Of a stretch of 64,000 nt of DNA, positions 7,408 through 15,480 are shown in pieces. The notes below the pieces were generated by a model. It ran no database searches. It worked only from the letters and a program-made list of their open reading frames with translations, and had not been told where the DNA came from. Made by a program: the position numbers and the translations under genes. This DNA comes from Maricaulis sp034670125 (GTDB lineage Bacteria > Pseudomonadota > Alphaproteobacteria > Caulobacterales > Maricaulaceae), in the NCBI RefSeq assembly GCF_034670125.1, contig NZ_JAXMOC010000003.1, forward strand, positions 372,001 through 436,000. The letters are read 5' to 3'. How positions within the stretch are numbered: the first letter of the stretch is position 1; each line of letters begins with the position of its first letter.

Positions 7408-8019
7408 TCACCGGGGCCGAATATGGCTTTGGGCCTCGTTGACCACCTCCATGGTTCCGCCACCAATCTTGATATCCATCATAAGCAACAAAGATGTCAG
7501 GTCCGCATATTCGATGCGCTGCGCGTCCTGCCGAAGCATCGCGTCGCGCGATCCACGCGCCTGAACATCAATGCCCCAGTTTTCACTCATCGCGCTGCTG
7601 GAATTGCTCGCTCGGGATGCCGGCGTAATCCGGACGAACTCAAAGCCACGCATGATGGCAAGGCGTCGGTTCATCGCATGGCTCAGCACCAGACCGTCGA
7701 TCTGGTCTCCAGGGAATGCGCGTTTGTAAGCAGCGCGGTAAGCCGAGTATCTGACATGTACCCAGACCTGATGCGGCTGGTGCAGTATCGCCGACGCTGG
7801 GTTGTCCCAGATGGGTAAATCCCTGTCCGGCCGGACCTCAACTTCTCGAGCAACAAGAAATGCCTTGAACGGTGTTCTGCCGCTCAATCGCGTTACGATC
7901 CGTCCGACATGTGTTGAAATCGTGGTCTCGTCCCGCGCCGCTATGGGCACATGCAAACACTCAGGTATCACATACTTTTTGAGGGCCTTTTCACGCGCGA
8001 CACGGTCGATCTCAAACAC
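7408..8019 (-). CDS. Conserved-looking protein of unknown function, third gene of the MotA/MotB-like unit
   Basis: 203 residues, starting at ATG 8019 only six bases after the stop of the OmpA/MotB-like gene, so almost certainly cotranscribed. No signal peptide or membrane span is visible. The middle reads WVHVRYSAYRAAYKRAFPGD, and the C-terminal half has VLSHAMNRRLAIMRGFEFVR and a serine-rich ASRASNSSSAMSENWG stretch. I recognise no family. Base composition appears somewhat less GC-rich than its neighbours, and it is followed by decayed sequence and the inverted repeat, so it may be an acquired addition to the unit. A nuclease-like C-terminus was considered but no catalytic motif can be defended. 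Confidence 0.6.
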   Translation of the reverse strand: MFEIDRVAREKALKKYVIPECLHVPIAARDETTISTHVGRIVTRLSGRTPFKAFLVAREVEVRPDRDLPIWDNPASAILHQPHQVWVHVRYSAYRAAYKRAFPGDQIDGLVLSHAMNRRLAIMRGFEFVRITPASRASNSSSAMSENWGIDVQARGSRDAMLRQDAQRIEYADLTSLLLMMDIKIGGGTMEVVNEAQSHIRPR

Positions 8020-8025
8020 GAGCCC

Positions 8026-9036
8026 CTACCGAGCCGTCAGCTTCAGCTCGATGCGCCTGTTCCGCGCATTCGCTTCGGCGCTGCGGCCTTCCACCATCGG
8101 ATAGTGCTCGCCGAAGCCGGCGGCCACCAGGCGGTTGGACGGGACGCCGAGGTCTTCCATCCAGTTGACGACGGAGATCGCGCGGGCCGCCGAGAGGTGC
8201 CAGTTGGAGGGGTAGGTCGTGCGGATCGGGACCGGGTCGGTGTGGCCGTCAATGCGGATCACCCATTCCAGGTCGGAGGGGATTTCGTCGGTCAGCTGGA
8301 TGATCGCATCGGCAATCGGACGCAGGCTTTCGCGGCCCTCGTTTGACAGGGCAGCCGATCCGGACGGGAAGAGCACATCCGTTTCGAACACGAAACGATC
8401 GCCGACAATGCGCACGCCGGTGCGATTGCCGAGGATGGCGCGCAGACGGCCGAAGAAGTCGGAGCGGTAGACGGCGAGCTCGGCCGCCCGTTCGGCGAGG
8501 GCAGCATTGAGCCGTTCGCCAAGATTGATGACCTGGGCCTCGGCCTCCTGGGCGCGCACCTCCGCGGCGTCGAGGGCGGCGTTGAGGGTGGCGATCTGGT
8601 TGCGCAGGGCCTGGATCTGCTGGTTGAGCAGCATCAGGGCGCGCTGGCTTTCCTCGGACAGCTCACGCTCGGCGGCGAGTTCGTCCTGCAGGGACTCGGT
8701 CTGGGCGGCGGCCAAGGCCAGCGTGCCGGTCAGGGCATCGCGCTCGGCCTCCAGCCCGCTGATCTCGCTTTCGAGGCCGGACACCCGGATTTCCAGCTCG
8801 GTATTCTCTTCCTGGGTCAGGGCCAGCTCGTCGGCCAGCTGGGCGAGCTGGGCGTTGAGAGCGGCGAGTTGCTCGTCGCGCCCCGTCAGGGCCCGCGACA
8901 GGGCGAACTGGCCGGCCACGAAGATCGACAGCAAGAAGACAATGACCAGCAACAACGTGGCCAGGGCATCGACAAAGCCCGGCCAGTGATCGCCATTATC
9001 GGCTTCCTGGAAACGCGCGAACCGCGGCGAGGCCAT
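8026..9036 (-). CDS. MotB/OmpA-type peptidoglycan-binding stator-like protein with long coiled coil
   Basis: 336 residues. One N-terminal membrane span (about 21-45, GFVDALATLLLVIVFLLSIF) carries an aspartate (about residue 23) at the position used for proton conduction in MotB. Then about 140 residues of heptad-rich coiled coil (for example LEIRVSGLESEISGLEAE), and a C-terminal OmpA-like domain (about 210-336) with FPSGSAALSNEG, IDGHTDPVPI and NRRIELKL motifs that bind peptidoglycan. It lies three bases after its MotA-like partner. The coiled-coil stalk is much longer than in flagellar MotB. No flagellar genes are nearby. Confidence 0.82.
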   Translation of the reverse strand: MASPRFARFQEADNGDHWPGFVDALATLLLVIVFLLSIFVAGQFALSRALTGRDEQLAALNAQLAQLADELALTQEENTELEIRVSGLESEISGLEAERDALTGTLALAAAQTESLQDELAAERELSEESQRALMLLNQQIQALRNQIATLNAALDAAEVRAQEAEAQVINLGERLNAALAERAAELAVYRSDFFGRLRAILGNRTGVRIVGDRFVFETDVLFPSGSAALSNEGRESLRPIADAIIQLTDEIPSDLEWVIRIDGHTDPVPIRTTYPSNWHLSAARAISVVNWMEDLGVPSNRLVAAGFGEHYPMVEGRSAEANARNRRIELKLTAR

Positions 9037-9039
9037 GGC

Positions 9040-10032
9040 CTATTCCCCTCCCCGCTCCCGCGATTGCAGGGCCCGGATCAGCACCCGGATCTCGTCACGC
9101 AGCGCGCGCATGGCTTCTTCCTGGGTCGCCCGGCTGTCCTCGGCGAAGCGCTGCAGCGTGGTGTCCATCTGCCGCGAGTTGCGTTCCAGCGTGTGCGAGA
9201 GCCGGTCCAGCGTCTCCGCGGTCTGCTGCAGCAGGGCACCGACATAGGCGGTCGAGACCTCGCCATCATCACCGCTCGCGGGGCCGGCGGCGGCCAGGCG
9301 CGAGATCGAGGACAGCCATTCCTCGATCTCGTTGTAGAAGCGATTCTGCGCCCGGCTGGCGTGCAGGTCGAGGAAACCGATGACCAGCGAGCCGGCGAGA
9401 CCGAAGAGCGAAGAGGCAAAGGCCGTGCCCATGCCCTGGATCGGCTCCTCAATGGCGCTCATCAGCCGCATCACATCGGCTTCACCACCGGTCGAGCTTT
9501 CGGTGACGGCACTGACAGCCGCACCCACGGCACCGACCACATCGAGCAGGCCCCAGAACGTGCCCAACAGGCCGAGGAAAATCAGCAAGCGTCCGAAATA
9601 GCGGGTAAAGGCGCCGGCTTCCGACATCCGCGCACCGACCGAGTCGAGCACGGTGCGCACCGAGCCGGCCGACAGCGAAACGCGGCCATCGGCGGACGAG
9701 ATCATCGAGGCCATCGGGGCGATCAGGGCTGGCGGCTTGGGCAGGGAGGCGCGTTCCTCGGCCGAGCGGAAGCGGACCAGCCAGCGCGCGGCCGGGCCGA
9801 TCCCCAGCGCCTGGGCATAGGTGTAGAGAACCCCGATCACCAGTACACCCAGAATAAGACCATTGATCGCCGGATTGGCCCGGAAGGCGGCCTCCAGCGG
9901 TTCGATCAGGAATATCCCCAGGGCCGCGACCACAGCCGTGAACAGCGCCATCCAGATGATGTAGCGCCACGGCCCGGTGAAGCTCACGCCGGGTGCCTGG
10001 GTCATGTCCTGACCGGAGTTGAGAACGGGCAT
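9040..10032 (-). CDS. MotA/TolQ/ExbB-family proton-channel protein
   Basis: 330 residues from ATG 10032 behind GAGGGG. Predicted membrane spans are at about 25-47, 57-77, 148-175 and 202-222; the third and fourth (RLLIFLGLLGTFWGLLDV; GMGTAFASSLFGLAGSLVIG) carry the MotA/TolQ/ExbB signature GTxxG...GxAxxTxLxG-like pattern. A helical C-terminal tail of about 100 residues lies in the cytoplasm. Together with the adjacent MotB-like protein it should form a proton-driven stator-type complex spanning inner membrane and wall. Such paired genes are common outside flagellar loci in alphaproteobacteria, with undefined roles in the envelope. Confidence 0.82.
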   Translation of the reverse strand: MPVLNSGQDMTQAPGVSFTGPWRYIIWMALFTAVVAALGIFLIEPLEAAFRANPAINGLILGVLVIGVLYTYAQALGIGPAARWLVRFRSAEERASLPKPPALIAPMASMISSADGRVSLSAGSVRTVLDSVGARMSEAGAFTRYFGRLLIFLGLLGTFWGLLDVVGAVGAAVSAVTESSTGGEADVMRLMSAIEEPIQGMGTAFASSLFGLAGSLVIGFLDLHASRAQNRFYNEIEEWLSSISRLAAAGPASGDDGEVSTAYVGALLQQTAETLDRLSHTLERNSRQMDTTLQRFAEDSRATQEEAMRALRDEIRVLIRALQSRERGGE

Positions 10033-10281
10033 GCTGACCCCTCGTTAAAGCCGCCGTCTTTCCTACCCTCCCGATTGGGACAATTTGGAGGCGAGGTCAA
10101 AGGGTGGCTGCGAACTTATCGCGACCGTGAGCCGGAAATCCGGACCTCACAGCCGGTATTTATATCCAATGCGGAAACAATGAGCCGCCAGATTGCTGGT
10201 TTTTCCCGCAGTCCGCCATAGCCATTTTGCCCTCATCGCTTTTCGGGCCCCGCGCCCCACAGCCCGATGATGGAGACTGTC

Positions 10282-10890
10282 ATGACCCAATCCGCTGCCC
10301 GCCACATCCTGCGGATCGACGCCAGCATGCGTCGCGATGGTTCGGTGACCCGCCAACTCGCCGACGCCCTGACCGGGCGCCTGGTCGCCAACCAGCCGGC
10401 CACCACGCTCACCCGCCGCGACCTGGCCGACAACCCGCCCACATTCATCGACGAAAGCTGGATCGGCGCCAACTTCACCCCGGTCGACGCGCGCAGCGAC
10501 GCGCAGCGCGCCGCTCTGGCCCGCTCCGACGCACTGATCGCCGAGATCCAGTCCGCCGATACGCTGGTGATCGCCACACCGATCTACAATTTCGGGGTTC
10601 CGGCCGCGCTCAAAGCCTGGGTCGATCTGATCGCCCGCGCCGGCGTCACCTTCAGATACACCGAGAACGGTCCGGTCGGCCTGCTGGAGAACAAGCGCGC
10701 CATCATCGTGATGGCCTCGGGCGGCACCCAGTCCGGCAGCGGTATCGATTTTGCCACGCCCTATCTCAGGCACGTGCTCGGCTTCATCGGCATCACCGAT
10801 GTTGAAATCATCGCCGCCGACCAGCTCGGCAAGGGTGCAGACGAGAAACTGGCCGCCGCCAGCGCAGCGATCGAGCGACTGGCAGCGTAG
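10282..10890 (+). CDS. azoR: FMN-dependent NADH-azoreductase
   Basis: 202 residues from ATG 10282, preceded by GGAG; earlier in-frame ATGs at 10267 and 10270 lack a site. Flavodoxin-like fold: LRIDASMRRDGSVTRQLAD (phosphate-binding loop, near residues 9-20), ATPIYNFGVPAALKAWVDL (FMN ring contact) and MASGGTQSGSGIDF. The family reduces azo dyes and quinones by two-electron transfer from NADH, protecting against electrophile stress. It is convergent with mddA, and a palindromic repeat lies between the two 3' ends. Confidence 0.92.
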   Translation: MTQSAARHILRIDASMRRDGSVTRQLADALTGRLVANQPATTLTRRDLADNPPTFIDESWIGANFTPVDARSDAQRAALARSDALIAEIQSADTLVIATPIYNFGVPAALKAWVDLIARAGVTFRYTENGPVGLLENKRAIIVMASGGTQSGSGIDFATPYLRHVLGFIGITDVEIIAADQLGKGADEKLAAASAAIERLAA

Positions 10891-10899
10891 CTGCAAAGA

Positions 10900-10975
10900 G
10901 GGGACAGGTGTCATTAACGCGCGGCTCGCAGACCGTCTTGGACCCTGGGTCGACGCGTAAATTATACCTGTCCCC
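10900..10975. repeat. Palindromic repeat copy 1 (REP/BIME-like, GGGGACAGGTGT family)
   Basis: Arms of 22 bases (10900-10921 and 10954-10975) match in reverse complement at 19 positions, around a 32-base loop that is clearly related to the loop of the copy at 12630-12715. It lies ten bases past the azoR stop and between convergent genes, where it could also act as a terminator. Confidence 0.85.
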
Positions 10976-10999
10976 CGCCGGCGTGCCGTTGGCCGGCGC

Positions 11000-11758
11000 C
11001 TATTCCCCGGGCTGAATGGCCGGTTCCCTCCGACGCAGCTTGGGGAGAAAGGCGCCCGCCTCCTTGCGGTATTCAAGATACTCATCGCCGATCTCGTCGA
11101 TCAGGTCCTTCTCCTCGAAACGATAGACAGCAATGATCATGTAGGCCGTGGTCACAACCGCAAACAGGAGATGGCCCAGCGTCATCACCGGCGCCGCCCA
11201 GAAGGCGATCATGAAGCCGGTCATCATCGGGTGCCGCACCAGACGGTAGAACAGGTGTTTGCGGAACGGGGCCCCGTTGAACGGCCGGCGCCGCAGATTG
11301 GCGAAGATCTGGCTCAGGCCGAACAGGTCGAAATGGCTGATCAGGAAGGTCGAGACCAGCACGATCAGCCAACCGGCCCAGAACAGGCCCAGCACCCCAT
11401 AGGTCGCCAGCCCGTCCGGCACCGACCAGACCACGCCCGGGATCGGCTGCCAGAAGGCATAGATCACGGCCAGCACGACGGACGACAGCAAGACGTAGAT
11501 CGTGCGCTCGAGATAGTCCGGAATGAGTCGGGTCCAGGCCTGCTTGAACGCCGGGCGCGCCATCACACTGTGCTGGACGGCGAACAGGCTCAACAGCGCC
11601 AGATTGACGAGGACCGCGATAACGGGCGGCCCGGCCGTGCCGGAATCAATGGTTTTCGGCACAAGCAGATTGCCGACAAACCCGATCGAATAAAGAAACA
11701 CGGCGAAAAAGAATGCGTATACGGCCATGCCGAACGCGAACCCGAAATAACGGCCCAT
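11000..11758 (-). CDS. mddA: Methanethiol S-methyltransferase (MddA family)
   Basis: 252 residues with five or six membrane spans. The N-terminal IGFVGNLLVPKTIDSG, then FAVQHSVMARPAFKQAWTR, ERTIYVLLSSV, STFLISHFDLFGLSQI and RHPMMTGFMIAFWAAPVMT are hallmarks of MddA, an inner-membrane enzyme of the isoprenylcysteine methyltransferase/NnrU superfamily. It methylates methanethiol to dimethyl sulfide with S-adenosylmethionine. This fits a marine sulfur-cycling bacterium. The gene appears monocistronic. Family members with other small-thiol or lipid substrates cannot be excluded from sequence alone. Confidence 0.82.
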   Translation of the reverse strand: MGRYFGFAFGMAVYAFFFAVFLYSIGFVGNLLVPKTIDSGTAGPPVIAVLVNLALLSLFAVQHSVMARPAFKQAWTRLIPDYLERTIYVLLSSVVLAVIYAFWQPIPGVVWSVPDGLATYGVLGLFWAGWLIVLVSTFLISHFDLFGLSQIFANLRRRPFNGAPFRKHLFYRLVRHPMMTGFMIAFWAAPVMTLGHLLFAVVTTAYMIIAVYRFEEKDLIDEIGDEYLEYRKEAGAFLPKLRRREPAIQPGE

Positions 11759-11897
11759 GATGAGGTGCCCCCTGCCCTTTTGGCGCCCGAACCGGCACGC
11801 CCTGATTGCAGGTTAGGGGGTTCTCCCCAAATAGACAGACCGGCCGCCCAACCAAATTATGACCAAGCCGAAGTCCGGCCCGCGGAACGCAGCCGCC

Positions 11898-12533
11898 TCA
11901 GGACGGCGCGCGGGACAGGAATTCAACTTCCAGGACGCGACCATCGCCGAGTGTCGTCTCAAAGCGTGCTTCACCGCTCGGAGGCACGACAATGCCGCGA
12001 TCGGTAACCGTCTCGACATCGGCCGACGGCGTTTCCCAGATGCGCAGGACGGCATGGGACCCACCGTCCGGACAGGACGTGCCATCATCCGCATCACAAG
12101 CCACCGCAGACAGCGCGTAACGCAGACCTTCGCCCAACGTATCGCTGACGGCGGCATTGTCGTCAAAGTCGGTCTCGCCGTGGGAGACGATACGGCCCAC
12201 GCCGTCATCAACGGCGATCTGGTAGGCCAGCCGGACTTCGGCGGCGGCGACAGGCGCCAGCAGCAGGCTGCCCGACAGAGCCGCCACCAGGGCGACGGAC
12301 GAGACAGCCGCACTCACGGGGCGGAAGAGAAGGTTTTTCAACATTGCAGGGATCCATTGGCTGAGGGTGTGAAACGCCACGAACAACCCCATCAGGCTGC
12401 GCAATACCGAACTGGCCGGCCGGTTGACGGCACGACAGGCGTTCAGGAAGGCGGACTTGTCCTCCTCGCTGACACGCACCTCGACCGACACGGTCTTTTT
12501 CGGTTCACGCTGTTTCGAGTTGTTGTTTCGCAT
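11898..12533 (-). CDS. Ribbon-helix-helix-like head fused to a membrane segment and exported domain
   Basis: 211 residues from ATG 12533 (an in-frame ATG also exists at 12545). Residues about 14-53 (KTVSVEVRVSEEDKSAF, then CRAVNRPASSVLRSLMGLFV) resemble a ribbon-helix-helix. A hydrophobic span at about 74-97 (AAVSSVALVAALSGSLLLAP) ends in Ala-Ala-Ala like a signal peptide, followed by about 110 acidic extracytoplasmic residues with one cysteine pair (ACDADDGTSC). If translation instead began at the internal ATG 12344, the product would simply be a secreted protein with a normal signal peptide. The family is not recognised. Confidence 0.5.
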   Translation of the reverse strand: MRNNNSKQREPKKTVSVEVRVSEEDKSAFLNACRAVNRPASSVLRSLMGLFVAFHTLSQWIPAMLKNLLFRPVSAAVSSVALVAALSGSLLLAPVAAAEVRLAYQIAVDDGVGRIVSHGETDFDDNAAVSDTLGEGLRYALSAVACDADDGTSCPDGGSHAVLRIWETPSADVETVTDRGIVVPPSGEARFETTLGDGRVLEVEFLSRAPS

Positions 12534-12629
12534 GGCCCAGACCAAGTGGTTCTTCTGCCCGAAGAATGTAACTTGTTTCGCGTCCGGAGGAAAAACTATC
12601 GTGTCCGGACACGCGCAGGGATGCAGAAT

Positions 12630-12715
12630 CCAAAGGGGACAGGTGTCATTAACGCGTGGCTCGTTGGTCGTCCTGGACCCTTAGTCGACGCGTTAATGAC
12701 ACCTGTCCCCTTTGG
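12630..12715. repeat. Palindromic repeat copy 2 (REP/BIME-like), perfect 27-bp arms
   Basis: Arms 12630-12656 and 12689-12715 are exact reverse complements (outer end CCAAAGGGGACAGGTGTC), enclosing a 32-base loop. The right arm ends one base before the stop codon of the inositol monophosphatase gene (complement 12717-12719), so it forms the transcript end of that operon. Loop and arms are homologous to copy 1. Confidence 0.93.
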
Positions 12716-12716
12716 A

Positions 12717-13514
12717 TCAGGCCGCCGCCTTCTTCAGACGCTCGACCACTTCGGCCAGCATCGGTTCGTTGCCAGCGGCGATATTGCCGGTTTCCAGCAA
12801 ATTGTCCGCCCCGTCAGCTTCGGCAACGAAACCGCCCGCCTCTTTGACCAGGACGATGCCGGCGGCGATGTCCCAGGATTTCAGATTGCGTTCCCAGAAG
12901 CCGTCATAGCGACCCGCTGCGACCCAGGCGAGGTCGAGCGCGGCAGAGCCCATGCGGCGAATGCCGGCGCAATGCGGCATGATCTGGTGCAATTCCTTGA
13001 GGAAGCGCGCCTGGCCCGGCTTGCCGATATAGGGCGTACCGGTGGCGATCACCGCCTCGTCGAAATGCTTGCGCTCAGCAACCCGCAGACGGCGGTCGGC
13101 CAGCCAGGCGCCGCGACCTTTTTCGGCGTGAAACATCTCGTCCGTAGCGGGATTGTAGACGACACCGGCAACCAGTTCGCCCTCACGCTCGAGCGCGATC
13201 GAAACAGAGAAGTGCGGCATGCCGTGCAGGAAATTCAGCGTGCCGTCGAGCGGGTCGACGATCCAGCGGTGCGAGCGGTCACTGCCTTCGACGATGCCGC
13301 GCTCCTCCATCAGGAAGCCATAACCCGGACGGGCCTGGCTCAAACGGTCGTAGATGATGTCCTCGGCCTTGTGGTCGGCCACCGACACAAAGTCGGCGGG
13401 ACCCTTGCGCGAGACCTGCAGGTGCTCGATGTCGCGAAAGTCGCGATTGAGTGAGCGGCCGGCGCGGGCGGCGACATCGGTCATGACAGTGAGGAGCGGA
13501 GACAGCGTACCCAT
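12717..13514 (-). CDS. Inositol monophosphatase family protein (SuhB-like)
   Basis: 265 residues. It has the complete metal-binding signature: the glutamate pair MEERG (about 69-73), WIVDPLDGTLNFLHGMPHF (84-102), and late WDIAAGIVLVKEAGG. Members hydrolyse inositol-1-phosphate and related sugar phosphates with Mg2+; SuhB homologues also work with the ribosomal RNA antitermination complex. It starts four bases after the efp stop and is the last gene of that unit, ending in a palindromic repeat. The physiological substrate cannot be decided from sequence. Confidence 0.92.
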   Translation of the reverse strand: MGTLSPLLTVMTDVAARAGRSLNRDFRDIEHLQVSRKGPADFVSVADHKAEDIIYDRLSQARPGYGFLMEERGIVEGSDRSHRWIVDPLDGTLNFLHGMPHFSVSIALEREGELVAGVVYNPATDEMFHAEKGRGAWLADRRLRVAERKHFDEAVIATGTPYIGKPGQARFLKELHQIMPHCAGIRRMGSAALDLAWVAAGRYDGFWERNLKSWDIAAGIVLVKEAGGFVAEADGADNLLETGNIAAGNEPMLAEVVERLKKAAA

Positions 13515-13518
13515 GGTG

Positions 13519-14085
13519 TCAGTCCGCCCGCTTCACGTAGGAGCCGTCTTCGGTGGCGACGATGACCTTTTCGCCAACGCCGACGAAGGGCGGCACCGAG
13601 GAACGCACGCCATTGGACAGGATGGCGGGCTTGTAGGAATTGGCAGCGGTCTGCCCCTTCACCACCGGCTCGGTATCGGCAACTTCCAGGGTCACGTGCT
13701 GCGGCAGGGATATGCCGATCGGACGTTCCTCGTGGAACTCGACAACGACATTCATGCCATCGGTCAGGTAGGAAGCGCGTTCCTCACCAACGAAATCCAG
13801 TTGCAGCTCGATCTGTTCGTAGCTTTCGGCATCCATGAAGGTGAGCATGTCGTCGGCGGCGAACAGGAAGGTGTGGTCCTTCTGCTCGAGGCGCACTTTC
13901 TCGACCTTGTCGGCAGCCCGGAAACGTTCGTTCAGCTTGCGACCGTCGAGCAGGTTTTTCAGCTCGACCTGGGCGAAGGCGCCGCCCTTGCCCGGCTTGA
14001 CGTGGTCCGTCTTGACCGCAACCCACAGCGTGTCCTGGTGCATCAGCACGTTGCCGGGGCGGATTTCGTTACCGTTGATTTTCAT
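13519..14085 (-). CDS. efp: Translation elongation factor P
   Basis: 188 residues, full length. Domain I carries the modification loop VKPGKGGAF with Lys33 at the site lysylated by EpmA in E. coli. Then come the OB-fold domains, with the family hallmark TNGVRSS-like stretch here as LSNGVRSSVPPFVGVGE and the C-terminal YVKRAD. EF-P rescues ribosomes stalled at polyproline. It is upstream of, and four bases from, the inositol monophosphatase gene, as in several alphaproteobacteria. No epmA or epmB is present in the window. Confidence 0.96.
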   Translation of the reverse strand: MKINGNEIRPGNVLMHQDTLWVAVKTDHVKPGKGGAFAQVELKNLLDGRKLNERFRAADKVEKVRLEQKDHTFLFAADDMLTFMDAESYEQIELQLDFVGEERASYLTDGMNVVVEFHEERPIGISLPQHVTLEVADTEPVVKGQTAANSYKPAILSNGVRSSVPPFVGVGEKVIVATEDGSYVKRAD

Positions 14086-14202
14086 GCTTCACCTGTTGCC
14101 GCCGTCAAGCGGATGACCTGTCGCGCCGCCGCGCGCGCGCGGCAAAGTGGCGCTCTCCTATCAGCGGGCATGGCGAACGGCAAGCGGCGCGGCCTTTACG
14201 GC

Positions 14203-15408
14203 TCAGCGCAGTGCCTCGAACTCGGCCCGGATCCGCTGCCGGACATCGGGCGCCAGAGCGCCTTCCAGACCCGCTTCCAGACGCTCCCGGTCACGATCAT
14301 GGACCGGCGCACCGAGATGGTCGATCGAGGCCAGAAGCGTCCAGCGATAGGCCATTTCCAGATCCTGGGGGACACCTTCGCCGCGCGCCAGCATGAAGGC
14401 GTAGAGGAACTGGCTCTCGGCGTCACCGCCACGGGCACCGCGCGAAAACCAGTAGGCCGCCATTTCGACATCGGTGCCGCCGCCGCGGCCCTGATACATC
14501 ATCAACCCGTACTGACCCTGGGCCGGCGCATAGCCACTCTCGGCGGCGATCCGCAGCCATTCGCGCGCGGTTTCATCGTCCTGCTCGCCGCCCTCTCCGT
14601 CTGCCCACATCATGCCGGCCTGGAAGGCGGCCTCGGCGAGACGGTCATTGGCGGCGCGCTCATACCAGACCCTTGCCCCGGCCGCATCGCGGGGGCCGCC
14701 CTGTCCGGCATCCAGCAACTGGGCGAGCTGGTACATGCCCTCGGCGGAGCCCTGCTGCGCCGCCCGACCGGCCCATTCCCGTGCCGTGATGGCATCCTGG
14801 GGCACCGGCGAGGCCCGCAACGCGATCGCGTGCTCGACCATGGCCGGGATATGGCCGGCCCGTGCGGCCCGCTCAAACCACGGCTCGGCCTGTCCGAGGC
14901 CCAGCGAGGCATCGCCCAGACGGGCCAGCTGACCCAGATTGTAAAGCGCGACCGGGTCATTGCGGTCCGCCGCCCGGTTGAACCAGCGAGCCGCGGCCGA
15001 CAGGTCGACCGGGCCACCGGCCCCATTGCGCGCCATGATGCCCGACAACAGCGCCGCATCGACGATGCCGCCGACAGCCGCCGTCTCGGCATAGTTGCGG
15101 GCTGACGCCCAGTCCTCGCCGACATAGGCGACCTGGGCGCGATACCAGGCCTCATCGGCACCACTGACGCCCGCCGGCAGGTCAGCCGTATCGGCGGCAA
15201 GCCCTTCGGCCGCGGCACTCTGGACCTCTTCCGGCAACAGGATCAGCTCCTGCGGGAAGACCGGGGCCAAGGTGCCGCTGGTCACATCGTCGGAGGTCTG
15301 GTCTTCAAGGTCGGACATCAGCTGTGCCGACGCGGTCGGGATCGCCGCAAGGCAAAGCGCGGCACCGGCCAGGGCGGCAAGGAGGGGAGCATTCAGTCGC
15401 GTGATCAT
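14203..15408 (-). CDS. Exported Sel1-repeat (TPR-like) protein
   Basis: 401 residues from ATG 15408; the frame is open further upstream but the signal peptide MITRLNAPLLAALAGAALC...ASA begins here. About eight Sel1-like repeats occupy residues 110-370, each following the pattern A-x-x-W-F-x-R-A-A-x-x-G-x-x-x-A (for example AARWFNRAADRNDPVALYN, AREWLRIAAESGYAPAQ). These alpha-solenoids mediate protein contacts, often in envelope or signalling assemblies. It lies between thiE and efp, 117 bp from efp, so may be cotranscribed. Its partners are unknown. Confidence 0.85.
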   Translation of the reverse strand: MITRLNAPLLAALAGAALCLAAIPTASAQLMSDLEDQTSDDVTSGTLAPVFPQELILLPEEVQSAAAEGLAADTADLPAGVSGADEAWYRAQVAYVGEDWASARNYAETAAVGGIVDAALLSGIMARNGAGGPVDLSAAARWFNRAADRNDPVALYNLGQLARLGDASLGLGQAEPWFERAARAGHIPAMVEHAIALRASPVPQDAITAREWAGRAAQQGSAEGMYQLAQLLDAGQGGPRDAAGARVWYERAANDRLAEAAFQAGMMWADGEGGEQDDETAREWLRIAAESGYAPAQGQYGLMMYQGRGGGTDVEMAAYWFSRGARGGDAESQFLYAFMLARGEGVPQDLEMAYRWTLLASIDHLGAPVHDRDRERLEAGLEGALAPDVRQRIRAEFEALR

Positions 15409-15480
15409 GCCTATCCTAGAGCGCGTCGAATGCGGCACCGTCAAGGCCGGGCTGCGCAAGCTGGGTGAATTGTAATCCGC

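Noticed and set aside
7408..10032. Zorya anti-phage system (ZorA/ZorB plus effector)
   Set aside because: The MotA-like protein has only 330 residues without the very long ZorA tail, and no ZorC, ZorD or ZorE helicase or nuclease is adjacent. Kept only as a distant analogy.
8026..10032. Flagellar stator motA/motB
   Set aside because: No flagellar genes nearby, the coiled-coil stalk is too long, and the channel protein aligns better by pattern with the general MotA/TolQ/ExbB family.
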